In this document: positions 1 to 7,591 of the stretch, piece by piece
How positions within the stretch are numbered: the first letter of the stretch is position 1
Layout: the number at the start of each line of letters is the position of its first letter
Assembly: GCA_033763975.1 (NCBI GenBank)
Contig: JANRJM010000014.1
Span: forward strand, 1-64,000
Direction: 5' to 3'
Length of the DNA: 64,000 nt
Source: Planctomycetota bacterium
GTDB taxonomy: Bacteria > Planctomycetota > Phycisphaerae > Phycisphaerales > UBA1924
Notes under the pieces: model-generated
Database searches by the model: none
What the model was told of the DNA's origin: nothing
What the model saw: the letters and a program-made list of their open reading frames with translations, nothing else
Position numbers and translations under genes: made by a program

Positions 1-60
1 CCCCCCGCCGGCCCCCGCGCCGGCCCCCGCGCCGGCCCCCGCGCCGGCCCCCGCGCCGGC
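1..60. repeat. 12-bp tandem repeat inside mutS, coding (Ala-Gly)n
   Basis: The unit ccggcccccgcg is repeated almost without variation to the window edge. Read on the minus strand in the mutS frame it gives Ala-Gly-Ala-Gly per unit. It is an in-frame low-complexity expansion in the ATPase domain and may continue outside the window. Confidence 0.9.
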
Positions 61-2313
61 CAGGTGCTCCACGATCGCCCACGCCAGCGAGAGCCCGTCG
101 AGCGTGGACGTCCCCCGCCCAACCTCGTCGAGCACCACCAGCGAGCGCGGCGTCGCGTGGTTCACGATCGACGCGGTCTCGATCATCTCGACCATGAACG
201 TCGAGCGCCCGGCGTGCAGCGCGTCGTCGGCGCCGATCCGCGTGAAGATGCGGTCGACGATGCCGATCGTCGCGCGGTCCGCCGGCACGAACGACCCCGC
301 GTGCGCCAGCAGGCACAGCAGCGCCGTCTGGCGGATGAACGTGCTCTTGCCCGCCATGTTGGGCCCGGTGATGAGCGCCAGCCGGGCCCGCGACTCGTCC
401 GAAGCGTCGAGCCCGAGCTCCACGTCGTTGGGCACGAACGACGCGCCGAGCGATTCATCCAGCACCGGGTGACGCCCCGCGTGGATCCGCAGCACGGGCT
501 CCTCGACCATCTCGGGACGCACCCACCCGCGGGCGCTCGCCTTGTCGGCGAAGGCGAGCAGCGCGTCGAGCTCGCCCAGACGCCGGCCGGCGAGGTCGAT
601 GTGCCCGAGCGCCCCGTGCGCCCGGGCGCACAGGTCGGCGAAGAGGTCGCGCTCGCGCTGCAGCGCGCTCGCCTCGGCGGTCGAGACCTTGCGCTCGAAC
701 TCGCGCAGCTCGGGCGTGGTGAAGCGCTCGGCGTTGCGGAGCGTCTGCGTGCGCGTCAGCCCGGCCGGGGCCTGGCGCGCCTGGGCGGTGGGCAGTTCGA
801 TGAAGTACCCGAACACGCGGTGGAACCCGACCTTGAGCCCGGGCAGGGCGTACTTGCCGGCGAGGTCGCCCTGGTACGCCGCCAGCCACGCCCCGGCGTC
901 GCGCTGCAGCCCGCGGGCCTCGTCGAGCGCGGCGTCGACGCCGTCGCGGAACAGCCCGCCCTCGCGCAGGTGCGGGGGCGGGTCGTCGACGCACAGCCGC
1001 GCGATCTCCGAGGCGATCGGCCCCGTGTGCACGCCGGACCGCGCCAGGTCCGCGCGGATCTCGGCCAGGGGCTGGCACCCCTCCAGCAGCCCGGCGATCA
1101 CCCCCGCGCGCTCGAGCGACCTCCCAAGCCCGACCAGATCGCGCGGCGAGAGGCGCGCCAGCGCGAGCCGTGCGCCCAGGCGCGGCACGTCCTGCACGCC
1201 GTCCAGCGCCGCCCCGACCCGCCCGGCCAGCGTGCGGTCCTGCGTCAGCACGCCCACCGCGTCGTGGCGGGCGCCGATCTCGCCGGGGTCGCGCAGCGGG
1301 CAGCAGAGCCAGCTCCGCAGCAGGCGCCGGCCCATAGACGTGCGCGCCGACCCGCGCTGCCCGGGCCCCAGGAAGATCGACAGCAGCGACCCGTCCGGAC
1401 GCGGGTCGCGCAGCGTCCGCTCGACCTCCAGCGAGCGCAGCGACACGGCGTCGACCACGCAGAGCCGCGCGGGCGTCTCGCGTCGCGGCGGGCGCAGGTG
1501 CGCGAGCGTCGGACGCGCCACCGCCAGGTTCCCCAGGGCCCGCACGTCCTCCTCGCTGAGCGTCTGTGTCTCGCGCAGGTACCGCACGAGCACGCCCGCG
1601 GGGATCGCCTCGTCGGAGGCGTCCTCCAGCCCGAACCCCGCGAGGGTCGCGACGCGGTACTGCTCGAACAGGGCGTCCAGGGCCTCCTGGCGGCGGAAGT
1701 TCCACGCGGGGCGGGGCGTGCCGTGGATGCGCAGGGCCTCGAGCACGTGCGCGACGCGCGCGGGCGGCGCCCCTTCGCCGCTGTCGCAGTAGAGCACCTC
1801 GCGCACGCCGCGCCGGGCGAGCTCGTCCACCAGTTCGTGGGCGGGGGCGTGCAGCACGACGAACTCGCCGGTGGAGACGTCGACGACGCCCACCGCCGCG
1901 GGCGAATCGGCGCCCGGCGCGGTGAACGCCACCGCCGCGAGCGCCCCGGGCGCGTCCTGCTCGATCAGCGCGTCGTCCACGAGCGTGCCGGGCGTCAGCA
2001 CGCGCGTGACGGCCCTGGGCACGACGCCCTTGGCCTGCGAGGCGTCGATCATCTGCTCGGCGACCGCGACGCGGAACCCCGCGCCGATCAGTTTGCGCAG
2101 GTAGGTCTCGAGCTGGTGGTGCGGGACGCCGGCCATCGGCACGCCCTCGCTGCGCTGCGTCAGCGTCAGGCCGATCGCCTTCGACACGTTCACCGCGTCG
2201 TCGTCGAACATCTCGTAGAAATCGCCGATGCGGAAGAGCAGCACGCACCCGGGGTGTCGCTTCTTGAAGCGGGTGTACTGCTGCATCGCCGGGGTGTCGC
2301 GCGACGTCGTCAT
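1..2313 (-). CDS. mutS: DNA mismatch repair ATPase MutS (C-terminus beyond window)
   Basis: MutS binds mismatches as a dimer and uses ATP to recruit MutL. The start ATG at 2313 opens a protein whose mismatch-reading motif GDFYEMF lies at residues 30-36. Walker A GPNMAGKST falls near residue 650 (about position 365) and Walker B LDEVGRGTS near residue 726. The reading frame is still open at the left edge, so the C-terminus is missing. After the helix DGLSLAWAIVEHL the frame enters a 12-bp tandem repeat (positions 1-60) that encodes alternating Ala and Gly, at the point where family members normally continue into the FATHY strand. The gene is divergent from the small gene at 2388. The family call is certain; the length of the Ala-Gly insert cannot be seen. 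Confidence 0.97.
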   Translation of the reverse strand, partial: MTTSRDTPAMQQYTRFKKRHPGCVLLFRIGDFYEMFDDDAVNVSKAIGLTLTQRSEGVPMAGVPHHQLETYLRKLIGAGFRVAVAEQMIDASQAKGVVPRAVTRVLTPGTLVDDALIEQDAPGALAAVAFTAPGADSPAAVGVVDVSTGEFVVLHAPAHELVDELARRGVREVLYCDSGEGAPPARVAHVLEALRIHGTPRPAWNFRRQEALDALFEQYRVATLAGFGLEDASDEAIPAGVLVRYLRETQTLSEEDVRALGNLAVARPTLAHLRPPRRETPARLCVVDAVSLRSLEVERTLRDPRPDGSLLSIFLGPGQRGSARTSMGRRLLRSWLCCPLRDPGEIGARHDAVGVLTQDRTLAGRVGAALDGVQDVPRLGARLALARLSPRDLVGLGRSLERAGVIAGLLEGCQPLAEIRADLARSGVHTGPIASEIARLCVDDPPPHLREGGLFRDGVDAALDEARGLQRDAGAWLAAYQGDLAGKYALPGLKVGFHRVFGYFIELPTAQARQAPAGLTRTQTLRNAERFTTPELREFERKVSTAEASALQRERDLFADLCARAHGALGHIDLAGRRLGELDALLAFADKASARGWVRPEMVEEPVLRIHAGRHPVLDESLGASFVPNDVELGLDASDESRARLALITGPNMAGKSTFIRQTALLCLLAHAGSFVPADRATIGIVDRIFTRIGADDALHAGRSTFMVEMIETASIVNHATPRSLVVLDEVGRGTSTLDGLSLAWAIVEHLAGAGAGAGAGAGAGAGAGGG

Positions 2314-2387
2314 GGCGAGGAAGCAGCGTACCGCCCGGGAGCCCCCGCACCAAGGCCCCGCACCCGACACCCCGTACGATTCGACTG

Positions 2388-2717
2388 ATGGGGCACGAGT
2401 ACCAGGATCGCGTGAGCCTCGAACTCGCCCGCATGATCGCGGCGGAGCTTCCCCAGCGCCCCGAGTGGATCGTGATGGCATTGGACAATCTCGATCGGTG
2501 GACCGCGCGGAACCACGACGCACCGGGCCTCCTCCGCTGCTATGCGGAGTGGCGCGCGATCCTGGGCCGCCCGGTCGAGGAGGTCTGCCGCGTCCTGACG
2601 GAGAAGAGCGACGAGGGCCAGCGCCTGCGCCAAAGTTCGCCCTTCGCGGGCGCGATCCCGTACGCGGTGGTGTGGGACGTCAAGCGGCGAGTGCGAGATG
2701 AACAGAACGCAGCTTGA
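2388..2717 (+). CDS. Small protein upstream of a nucleotidyltransferase-fold gene
   Basis: This is a 109-residue soluble protein without signal peptide or membrane segment, rich in charged helices (EWIVMALDNLDRW, CYAEWRAIL). It contains a DEGQRLRQSSPFAG stretch that I recognise from small proteins encoded directly before DUF6036-type nucleotidyltransferase genes. Its 3' end overlaps the next gene by 20 bases, so the two are probably translated as a pair. It is divergent from mutS with 74 bases between starts, and no strong ribosome binding site is visible. A toxin-antitoxin or regulatory partner role is inference from the overlap only; no function is shown by the sequence. Confidence 0.75.
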   Translation: MGHEYQDRVSLELARMIAAELPQRPEWIVMALDNLDRWTARNHDAPGLLRCYAEWRAILGRPVEEVCRVLTEKSDEGQRLRQSSPFAGAIPYAVVWDVKRRVRDEQNAA

Positions 2718-3237
2718 GCACATCCTCAGGGCCGCCGCCGGCATCACCGGCGAGACGGAGTTCGTCGTCATCGGCTCGCAGGCCGTGCTTGGCCAGTTTG
2801 AATCGCCGCCCTCGGAACTCACGGATTCCATGGAGGCAGGTGTCTGTTCGAGCCGGACGAGCGTTGCAGCGGACCTGATCGACGGTTCGATCGGCGAGGG
2901 ATCCCCGTTCCATCGGACCTTCGGATACCACGCGCACGGGGTCGGGCTCGAGGCGGCCACCTTGCCCGACGGCTGGCGGGCTCGCCTTGTACCCCTCCGC
3001 AGCGAGCGAACCGCCGGCGCAACGGGCTGGTGCCTCTGGGTGCACGACCTGGCGATCTCCAAGCTCGTCGCCGGGCGCGAGAAAGTCGTTGCCTACCTCG
3101 GCGCGATGCTCCGGCACGGACTCGTCGATGCCGGCACGCTCCGAGCACGACTCGCCGACACGCCGCTTGCCGATGCGCTCCGCTCGGCGGCGGCCGCCAG
3201 ACTTGATCGCATCATCGGCACACTCCGGCCCGCTTAG
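2698..3237 (+). CDS. DUF6036-like nucleotidyltransferase-fold protein
   Basis: This 179-residue protein has the start of a nucleotidyltransferase fold (FVVIGSQAVLG, residues 22-32) and the C-terminal HDLAISKLVAGREK block typical of DUF6036/AbiEii-like proteins. In relatives, as I remember them, the second strand reads S-x-E-A-D-V-Y. Here it is SMEAGVC (residues 44-50), so the expected aspartate is glycine and the protein may not transfer nucleotides. It overlaps the preceding small gene by 20 bases, which suggests a bicistronic module similar in layout to toxin-antitoxin pairs. Its stop overlaps the stop of the convergent M24 peptidase gene by four bases. Confidence 0.75.
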   Translation: MNRTQLEHILRAAAGITGETEFVVIGSQAVLGQFESPPSELTDSMEAGVCSSRTSVAADLIDGSIGEGSPFHRTFGYHAHGVGLEAATLPDGWRARLVPLRSERTAGATGWCLWVHDLAISKLVAGREKVVAYLGAMLRHGLVDAGTLRARLADTPLADALRSAAAARLDRIIGTLRPA

Positions 3238-4406
3238 CCCAGCCGCTCGATCTCCCGCTGCACGCAGCTCGTGATGCGCGGGCCGCTCGCCGGGTCGTTG
3301 AACACGTCGACCTCCAGGCGCACGCCGAAGTCGCTGAAGTACAGCCCGGGCTCGACGGTGAACCCGACGCCCGCCAGCATCTCGCGCGTGTCGCGCGTCT
3401 CGGTGTTGTCGATGTTCACGCCCAGCCCGTGCACCTTGGGGCCCGGCGACAGGCTGTGCCCCGTGCGATGGCGGATGCCCTCGCCGAACCCCGAGTCGCG
3501 CAGCACGCCCATCGCGGCCTCGTCGATCTCCCAGCCCTGCACCGCCCGCTTCGCGCGCCAGCGATCCTGCGCGAGCGCGACCGCCGCGTCGCGCGCGCCC
3601 CGCACGGCCTCGAACACCTTCACCTGGCGCTCGCTGGGCGTGCCGCAGCACCCCACCCACGTGATGTCGCTGTGGATGTTCTCGTCGCCCGGCACGCGCC
3701 CCCACAGGTCGATCAGCACCCAGTCGCCCGCGCGGATCGGCGACGGCGAGGTCTCCGAGGGCTCGAAGTGCGGGTCGCCCGCGTGCCCATTCACCGCGAC
3801 GATCGGCCCGTCGGGATACTCCAGCCCCTCGCGCCCGAAGTGCTCGCGGATGCGCTGTACCACGCGGAACTCATCCGTCGGCGTGCCCGCCGCGAGCGCC
3901 GCGCGGATGAACGCGAAGGCGTCGGCCATGATCCGGGTTGTTGCGGCGCAGGCCCGCTCGTGGTTGGCCGTCGCCTCGGCCGACCATCGCGCCACCGTCG
4001 CCTGGATGAGATCCGCCGACGAGACGACCTCCGGGCCCATCGCCCGCACGAGTTCGACCGTGCCGGCGTCGACGATCCCGACCACCGGCAGGTCGCACCC
4101 GGCCGAATATTCCATCGCCACCCGGCGCGCCCCGCCCAGCACCTCGCGCACGGCGGCGTGGTACTCCTTCCACGTCAGGTACAGCCGGCGCGCAACGTCC
4201 ACGCCCTTGAAGCTCGACGCGTCGATGTGGCTCACGATGAGCGTCGGCTCGCCACGCGCGGGGATCACCAGCCCCACCCGGCGCGTGAGGAACCGCTTCC
4301 CGGGCAGCAACTGCGACAAAACACTGTTCGAGCCCCGGAAATCGTGCACGAGCCAGGCGTCGATCCCGCGCTCCCGCATGAACTCCTGCGCGTGGGTGTG
4401 GTGCAT
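3234..4406 (-). CDS. M24 family metallopeptidase (Xaa-Pro dipeptidase-like)
   Basis: This 390-residue cytoplasmic protein has the creatinase/aminopeptidase P architecture: an N-terminal domain (about 1-140) and a C-terminal pita-bread domain. The five metal ligands are visible: Asp233 (LIDLWGR), Asp247 (HSDITWVG), His317 (HRTGHS), Glu352 (VEPGLY) and Glu365 (RLEVDVF). The family cleaves X-Pro dipeptides or related amide bonds with a dinuclear Mn/Co centre. The ATG at 4406 was chosen because the upstream extension of the frame is low in similarity. The gene is divergent from the redoxin fusion at 4455, leaving only about 48 bases for both promoters. Substrate is unknown. Confidence 0.9.
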   Translation of the reverse strand: MHHTHAQEFMRERGIDAWLVHDFRGSNSVLSQLLPGKRFLTRRVGLVIPARGEPTLIVSHIDASSFKGVDVARRLYLTWKEYHAAVREVLGGARRVAMEYSAGCDLPVVGIVDAGTVELVRAMGPEVVSSADLIQATVARWSAEATANHERACAATTRIMADAFAFIRAALAAGTPTDEFRVVQRIREHFGREGLEYPDGPIVAVNGHAGDPHFEPSETSPSPIRAGDWVLIDLWGRVPGDENIHSDITWVGCCGTPSERQVKVFEAVRGARDAAVALAQDRWRAKRAVQGWEIDEAAMGVLRDSGFGEGIRHRTGHSLSPGPKVHGLGVNIDNTETRDTREMLAGVGFTVEPGLYFSDFGVRLEVDVFNDPASGPRITSCVQREIERLG

Positions 4407-4454
4407 CCCGCCATCGTTGGCAGGCGGCGGCCCGCGGGCTCGTACCATCCCGCG

Positions 4455-6341
4455 ATGACCCGATCCACCGCCCGGCTGGCGCTCCTCGCGCTGCTCTCCC
4501 TTTCCGCCGGCGCCCTGCACCCGCGCCCCGCGCAGCCCGAAGTTCCGCCCGGCCCCGCCGCCGACCCGGGCGAACGCCTCGAACGCCTCGCGCGCGAGGA
4601 CGACCCCGACGCGCTCGGCGTCGGGCGCATCGCCCCGGACCTCACGCTCTCGCTGCTCTCGGGAGAGCGCCGCACGCTGTCATCGCTCCTCGAGGGCAAG
4701 AAGGGCCTCGTCATCGCCGCGACCAGCGTGGGCTGCCCGGTGTCGTCGAAGTACGCCCCGCGCCTGGCGGCCCTCGAACGCCAGTTCGCCTCGCGCGCCG
4801 TGCCCGTTGTGCTGCTCAACACCGTCCCGATCGAATCGCTGGACGACGTCCGCGGGCAGATCCGCGACGCCTCGTTCAAGGGGCCCTACGCCACCGACCG
4901 CGATCTCAGCATCGCCCGCGCGCTGGGCGCCCGCACCACCGCGGAGGTCTTCCTGCTCGATCCCGCGCGGCGCGTCGTCTACCGCGGCGCGGTCGACGAC
5001 CAGTACGCGATCGGGGCCGCCCGCAACGCCCCCAAGCGCGCGTTCCTCAAGGACGCGGTCGACGCGCTGCTCGCCGGGCGCGATCCCAAGGTCCGCGCCA
5101 CCTGGGCACCGGGCTGCCTGCTGGAGATCCCGCCCGCGCCGGGCGCGGTGAACCGCCCCGCGCCGAACCCCGCGCCCGAGGAAGGGTACCGCCCCGCGCC
5201 GGCACCGCAGGACGTGCCGACCTACTTCGGGCGCGTCGCCGACATCATCGCGCGCAACTGCGTCGAATGTCATCGCATGGGGGGCGTGGGCGCGTTCCCG
5301 CTCGACTCCTTCCCCGCGCTGCACGCCCGGGCCGCGATGGTCGAGGCCGTCGTGCGCGACCGCCTCATGCCGCCCTCGCACGGCGTGTCGACGCCGCCGG
5401 GCGAAGACTCGCCGTTCGCGCACACGCGCGCGTTGTCCGTGCGTGATCGCGCCGACCTGCTGGCCTGGCTCCGCGCAGGCCGCCCCGCCGGCCCGCCGCG
5501 TGATCTACCCCGCACCCCGCCCGCCCCCACCACCTGGCGCATCGGCCCGCCGGATGTCCTGCTGGTGACCCCGGCCGCCCCGCTCCCGGCGGAGGGCCCG
5601 CTCCTGCACGCGCGGCGGGTCATGGTCCTCGACGCCGACATAGACCACCGCGTCGGGGCGTTCGAACTGCGCCCGGTCGAGCGCGACAGCATCCACCACG
5701 CCCTCGTCTGGCTTATCCCACCCGGCGGACGCGTGCCCGCGCCCGACGACATGCCCGCTTCGCCCCAGTTCCTGGGGTCCTACGGCGTGGGGGACGGGCT
5801 CGTGGAGTACCCGCCCGGCGCGGCACGCGCCATCCCCGCGGGGTCGCTGCTCGTCATCGACCTCTACGCGCGCCCCATGGGCCGCCCTATGCAGGCCAGC
5901 CTGCGCCTCGCCTTCCGCGAGGCCCCGGCGCCGGCCTCGCGCGAGGTCCGCACGCTCGTGCTGGCGGCCCCCGAGATCGACCTGCCGCCGGGCGCGCCCG
6001 ACATCACCTCGCGCGCACAGACAACGCTCGAACGCGAAACCACTGTCCTCGCCTTGTGGCCCGTGATGCGCTGGCGGGGACGCGCGCTCACGCTTCGCGC
6101 GTTGCTCCCCGACGGGCAGGATCGCACGCTCCTGGACCTTCCCGCGTACGACGCGCGCTGGCAGATCCGTTACGCGCTGCGCGAGCCGCTGACGCTGCCG
6201 GCGGGCACAAGCCTGACGCTCGAGGGCGTCTTCGACAACTCGGCGTCCAACCCCTCGAACCCCGAGCCCGCCGACCACGTGCGGCTCGGCGCCAGCGCGG
6301 CGAGCGAGGCGCTCGTGGTCGCCATCGAAACCCTGGAGTGA
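4455..6341 (+). CDS. Secreted redoxin - cytochrome c - PHM-like fusion protein
   Basis: This 628-residue protein starts with a signal peptide. Residues about 55-220 form a thioredoxin/AhpC-like redoxin domain with a single candidate cysteine (TSVGCPVSSKY, Cys94). A c-type haem motif CVECH follows at 269-273, with the downstream RLMPPSHG motif able to supply a methionine ligand. The C-terminal half resembles the copper type II ascorbate-dependent monooxygenase N-domain, with a His-His pair at 414-415 (SIHHALVW). Such three-part fusions are common in planctomycete and myxobacterial genomes. The likely place is the periplasm; substrate and electron partner are unknown. The resolving cysteine of classical peroxiredoxins is not evident. 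Confidence 0.85.
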   Translation: MTRSTARLALLALLSLSAGALHPRPAQPEVPPGPAADPGERLERLAREDDPDALGVGRIAPDLTLSLLSGERRTLSSLLEGKKGLVIAATSVGCPVSSKYAPRLAALERQFASRAVPVVLLNTVPIESLDDVRGQIRDASFKGPYATDRDLSIARALGARTTAEVFLLDPARRVVYRGAVDDQYAIGAARNAPKRAFLKDAVDALLAGRDPKVRATWAPGCLLEIPPAPGAVNRPAPNPAPEEGYRPAPAPQDVPTYFGRVADIIARNCVECHRMGGVGAFPLDSFPALHARAAMVEAVVRDRLMPPSHGVSTPPGEDSPFAHTRALSVRDRADLLAWLRAGRPAGPPRDLPRTPPAPTTWRIGPPDVLLVTPAAPLPAEGPLLHARRVMVLDADIDHRVGAFELRPVERDSIHHALVWLIPPGGRVPAPDDMPASPQFLGSYGVGDGLVEYPPGAARAIPAGSLLVIDLYARPMGRPMQASLRLAFREAPAPASREVRTLVLAAPEIDLPPGAPDITSRAQTTLERETTVLALWPVMRWRGRALTLRALLPDGQDRTLLDLPAYDARWQIRYALREPLTLPAGTSLTLEGVFDNSASNPSNPEPADHVRLGASAASEALVVAIETLE

Positions 6342-6382
6342 CGCGGCCCGCGGCGACGCCGACCTTCCGCGCTCCGGAACTT

Positions 6383-7480
6383 CTACCCCAACGTCTTCAC
6401 GGCGCGCACCAGGCCCGCGGCGTCCGACTCGCGCAGGCGCCCGATCGAGCCGACGCGGAAGCACGGCGCGTTCGACACCTTGCCGGGGTAGATCACGTAG
6501 CCCATGTCGGCCAACCTGCCCGCGAACGCGTTGAACGAGAACCCCGGGCGGTCCGGGTACAAAAAGCTCGTGATGATCGGGCTGAGCAGTTCGTCGGGCA
6601 GCAGCGTGCGATACCCCAGCCCGCGCAGGCCCTCCACCACGATCTTCTGCACGCGCGCGTAGCGCGCCAGGCGAGCCGGCGGCCCGCCCTCCTCGCGCAG
6701 TTCCTCCAGCGCCCGACCCAGCGCCAGGATCACGTGCGTCGGGGGCGTGAAGCGGAACTGCCCGTCGCTCTCCAGCCCGCGCCACTGTTCCCACAGGTCC
6801 AGGCTCAGCGTCCGCGCCCGCCCCTCGCACGCCTCCAGGTCGCGCCGGCGCGCCAGCACGAAACTCAGCCCCGGCACGCCCTCGACGCATTTGTTCGACG
6901 AGCTCACCACCCACGACACGCCGGGCATCGACGCGCAATCCACCGGCAGCGCGCCGAACCCGCTCATCGAGTCGATCATGCAGGGCACGCCGTGCCGGTG
7001 CGCCGCCGCCGCGATCGCTTCGATCGGGTTCACAAGCCCGGTCGTCGTCTCGCAGTGCACCACCGCCAGGAGCGCCGGCTTCTCCGGCGCGCTCGCGAGC
7101 GCCCGGTCCACCGCCTCCGCCTCGATCCGCTGCGTCTCGGGCGCTTCGACCACGCTCGTCGCGATCCCGTGGCGCTTGCCGATGCCCGCCATCCGGCGCC
7201 CGTACGCGCCGTTCACCGCGACCATGAGCCCGCCGCCACGGGGCACCGCCGTCGAGAGCACGCTCTCGATCCCGAACGTCCCGCTGCCCTGCATCGGCAC
7301 GCACGCCCACTCGCCCGCGGGTGCGCCGCCCACCTCCAGCAACGCCGCCCGGACGCGCGCCACCACGCCCAGGAACTCGGCATCGCGCGACCCCAGGTCG
7401 CGCAGCATCGCCTGCTTGACGGTGCGGCTGGTGGTCAGCGGCCCGGGCGTGAACAACGGACGGTCGGATGATCCTTCCAT
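6383..7480 (-). CDS. phnW: 2-aminoethylphosphonate-pyruvate transaminase
   Basis: This 365-residue fold-type I PLP enzyme moves the amino group of 2-aminoethylphosphonate to pyruvate, giving phosphonoacetaldehyde and alanine. The N-terminus LFTPGPLTTSRTVK is the PhnW signature. Asp170 in MIDSMSGFG and the PLP lysine Lys197 in SSSNKCVEG are in place. Other members of this superfamily (serine-glyoxylate or alanine-glyoxylate aminotransferases) are less similar at these motifs. No phnX, phnY or C-P lyase gene is nearby, so the use of the product is not shown here. The ATG at 7480 is preferred; an in-frame upstream start at 7519 would add 13 residues. Confidence 0.88.
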   Translation of the reverse strand: MEGSSDRPLFTPGPLTTSRTVKQAMLRDLGSRDAEFLGVVARVRAALLEVGGAPAGEWACVPMQGSGTFGIESVLSTAVPRGGGLMVAVNGAYGRRMAGIGKRHGIATSVVEAPETQRIEAEAVDRALASAPEKPALLAVVHCETTTGLVNPIEAIAAAAHRHGVPCMIDSMSGFGALPVDCASMPGVSWVVSSSNKCVEGVPGLSFVLARRRDLEACEGRARTLSLDLWEQWRGLESDGQFRFTPPTHVILALGRALEELREEGGPPARLARYARVQKIVVEGLRGLGYRTLLPDELLSPIITSFLYPDRPGFSFNAFAGRLADMGYVIYPGKVSNAPCFRVGSIGRLRESDAAGLVRAVKTLG

Positions 7481-7591
7481 AGCGCGAAGAGTAGCCTCGC
7501 GGGGCGGTTCTTCTTTCAATGGCGTCGGTTCTTGGTATCATCCCGCCGGGGCGGGCGCGACCGCGTTCGGCCCCTCGTGAGGAGGAGACCC

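Noticed and set aside
64-2388. 774-codon plus-strand frame
   Set aside because: It is the antisense shadow of mutS, which has all family motifs on the minus strand; the high GC content keeps antisense frames open.
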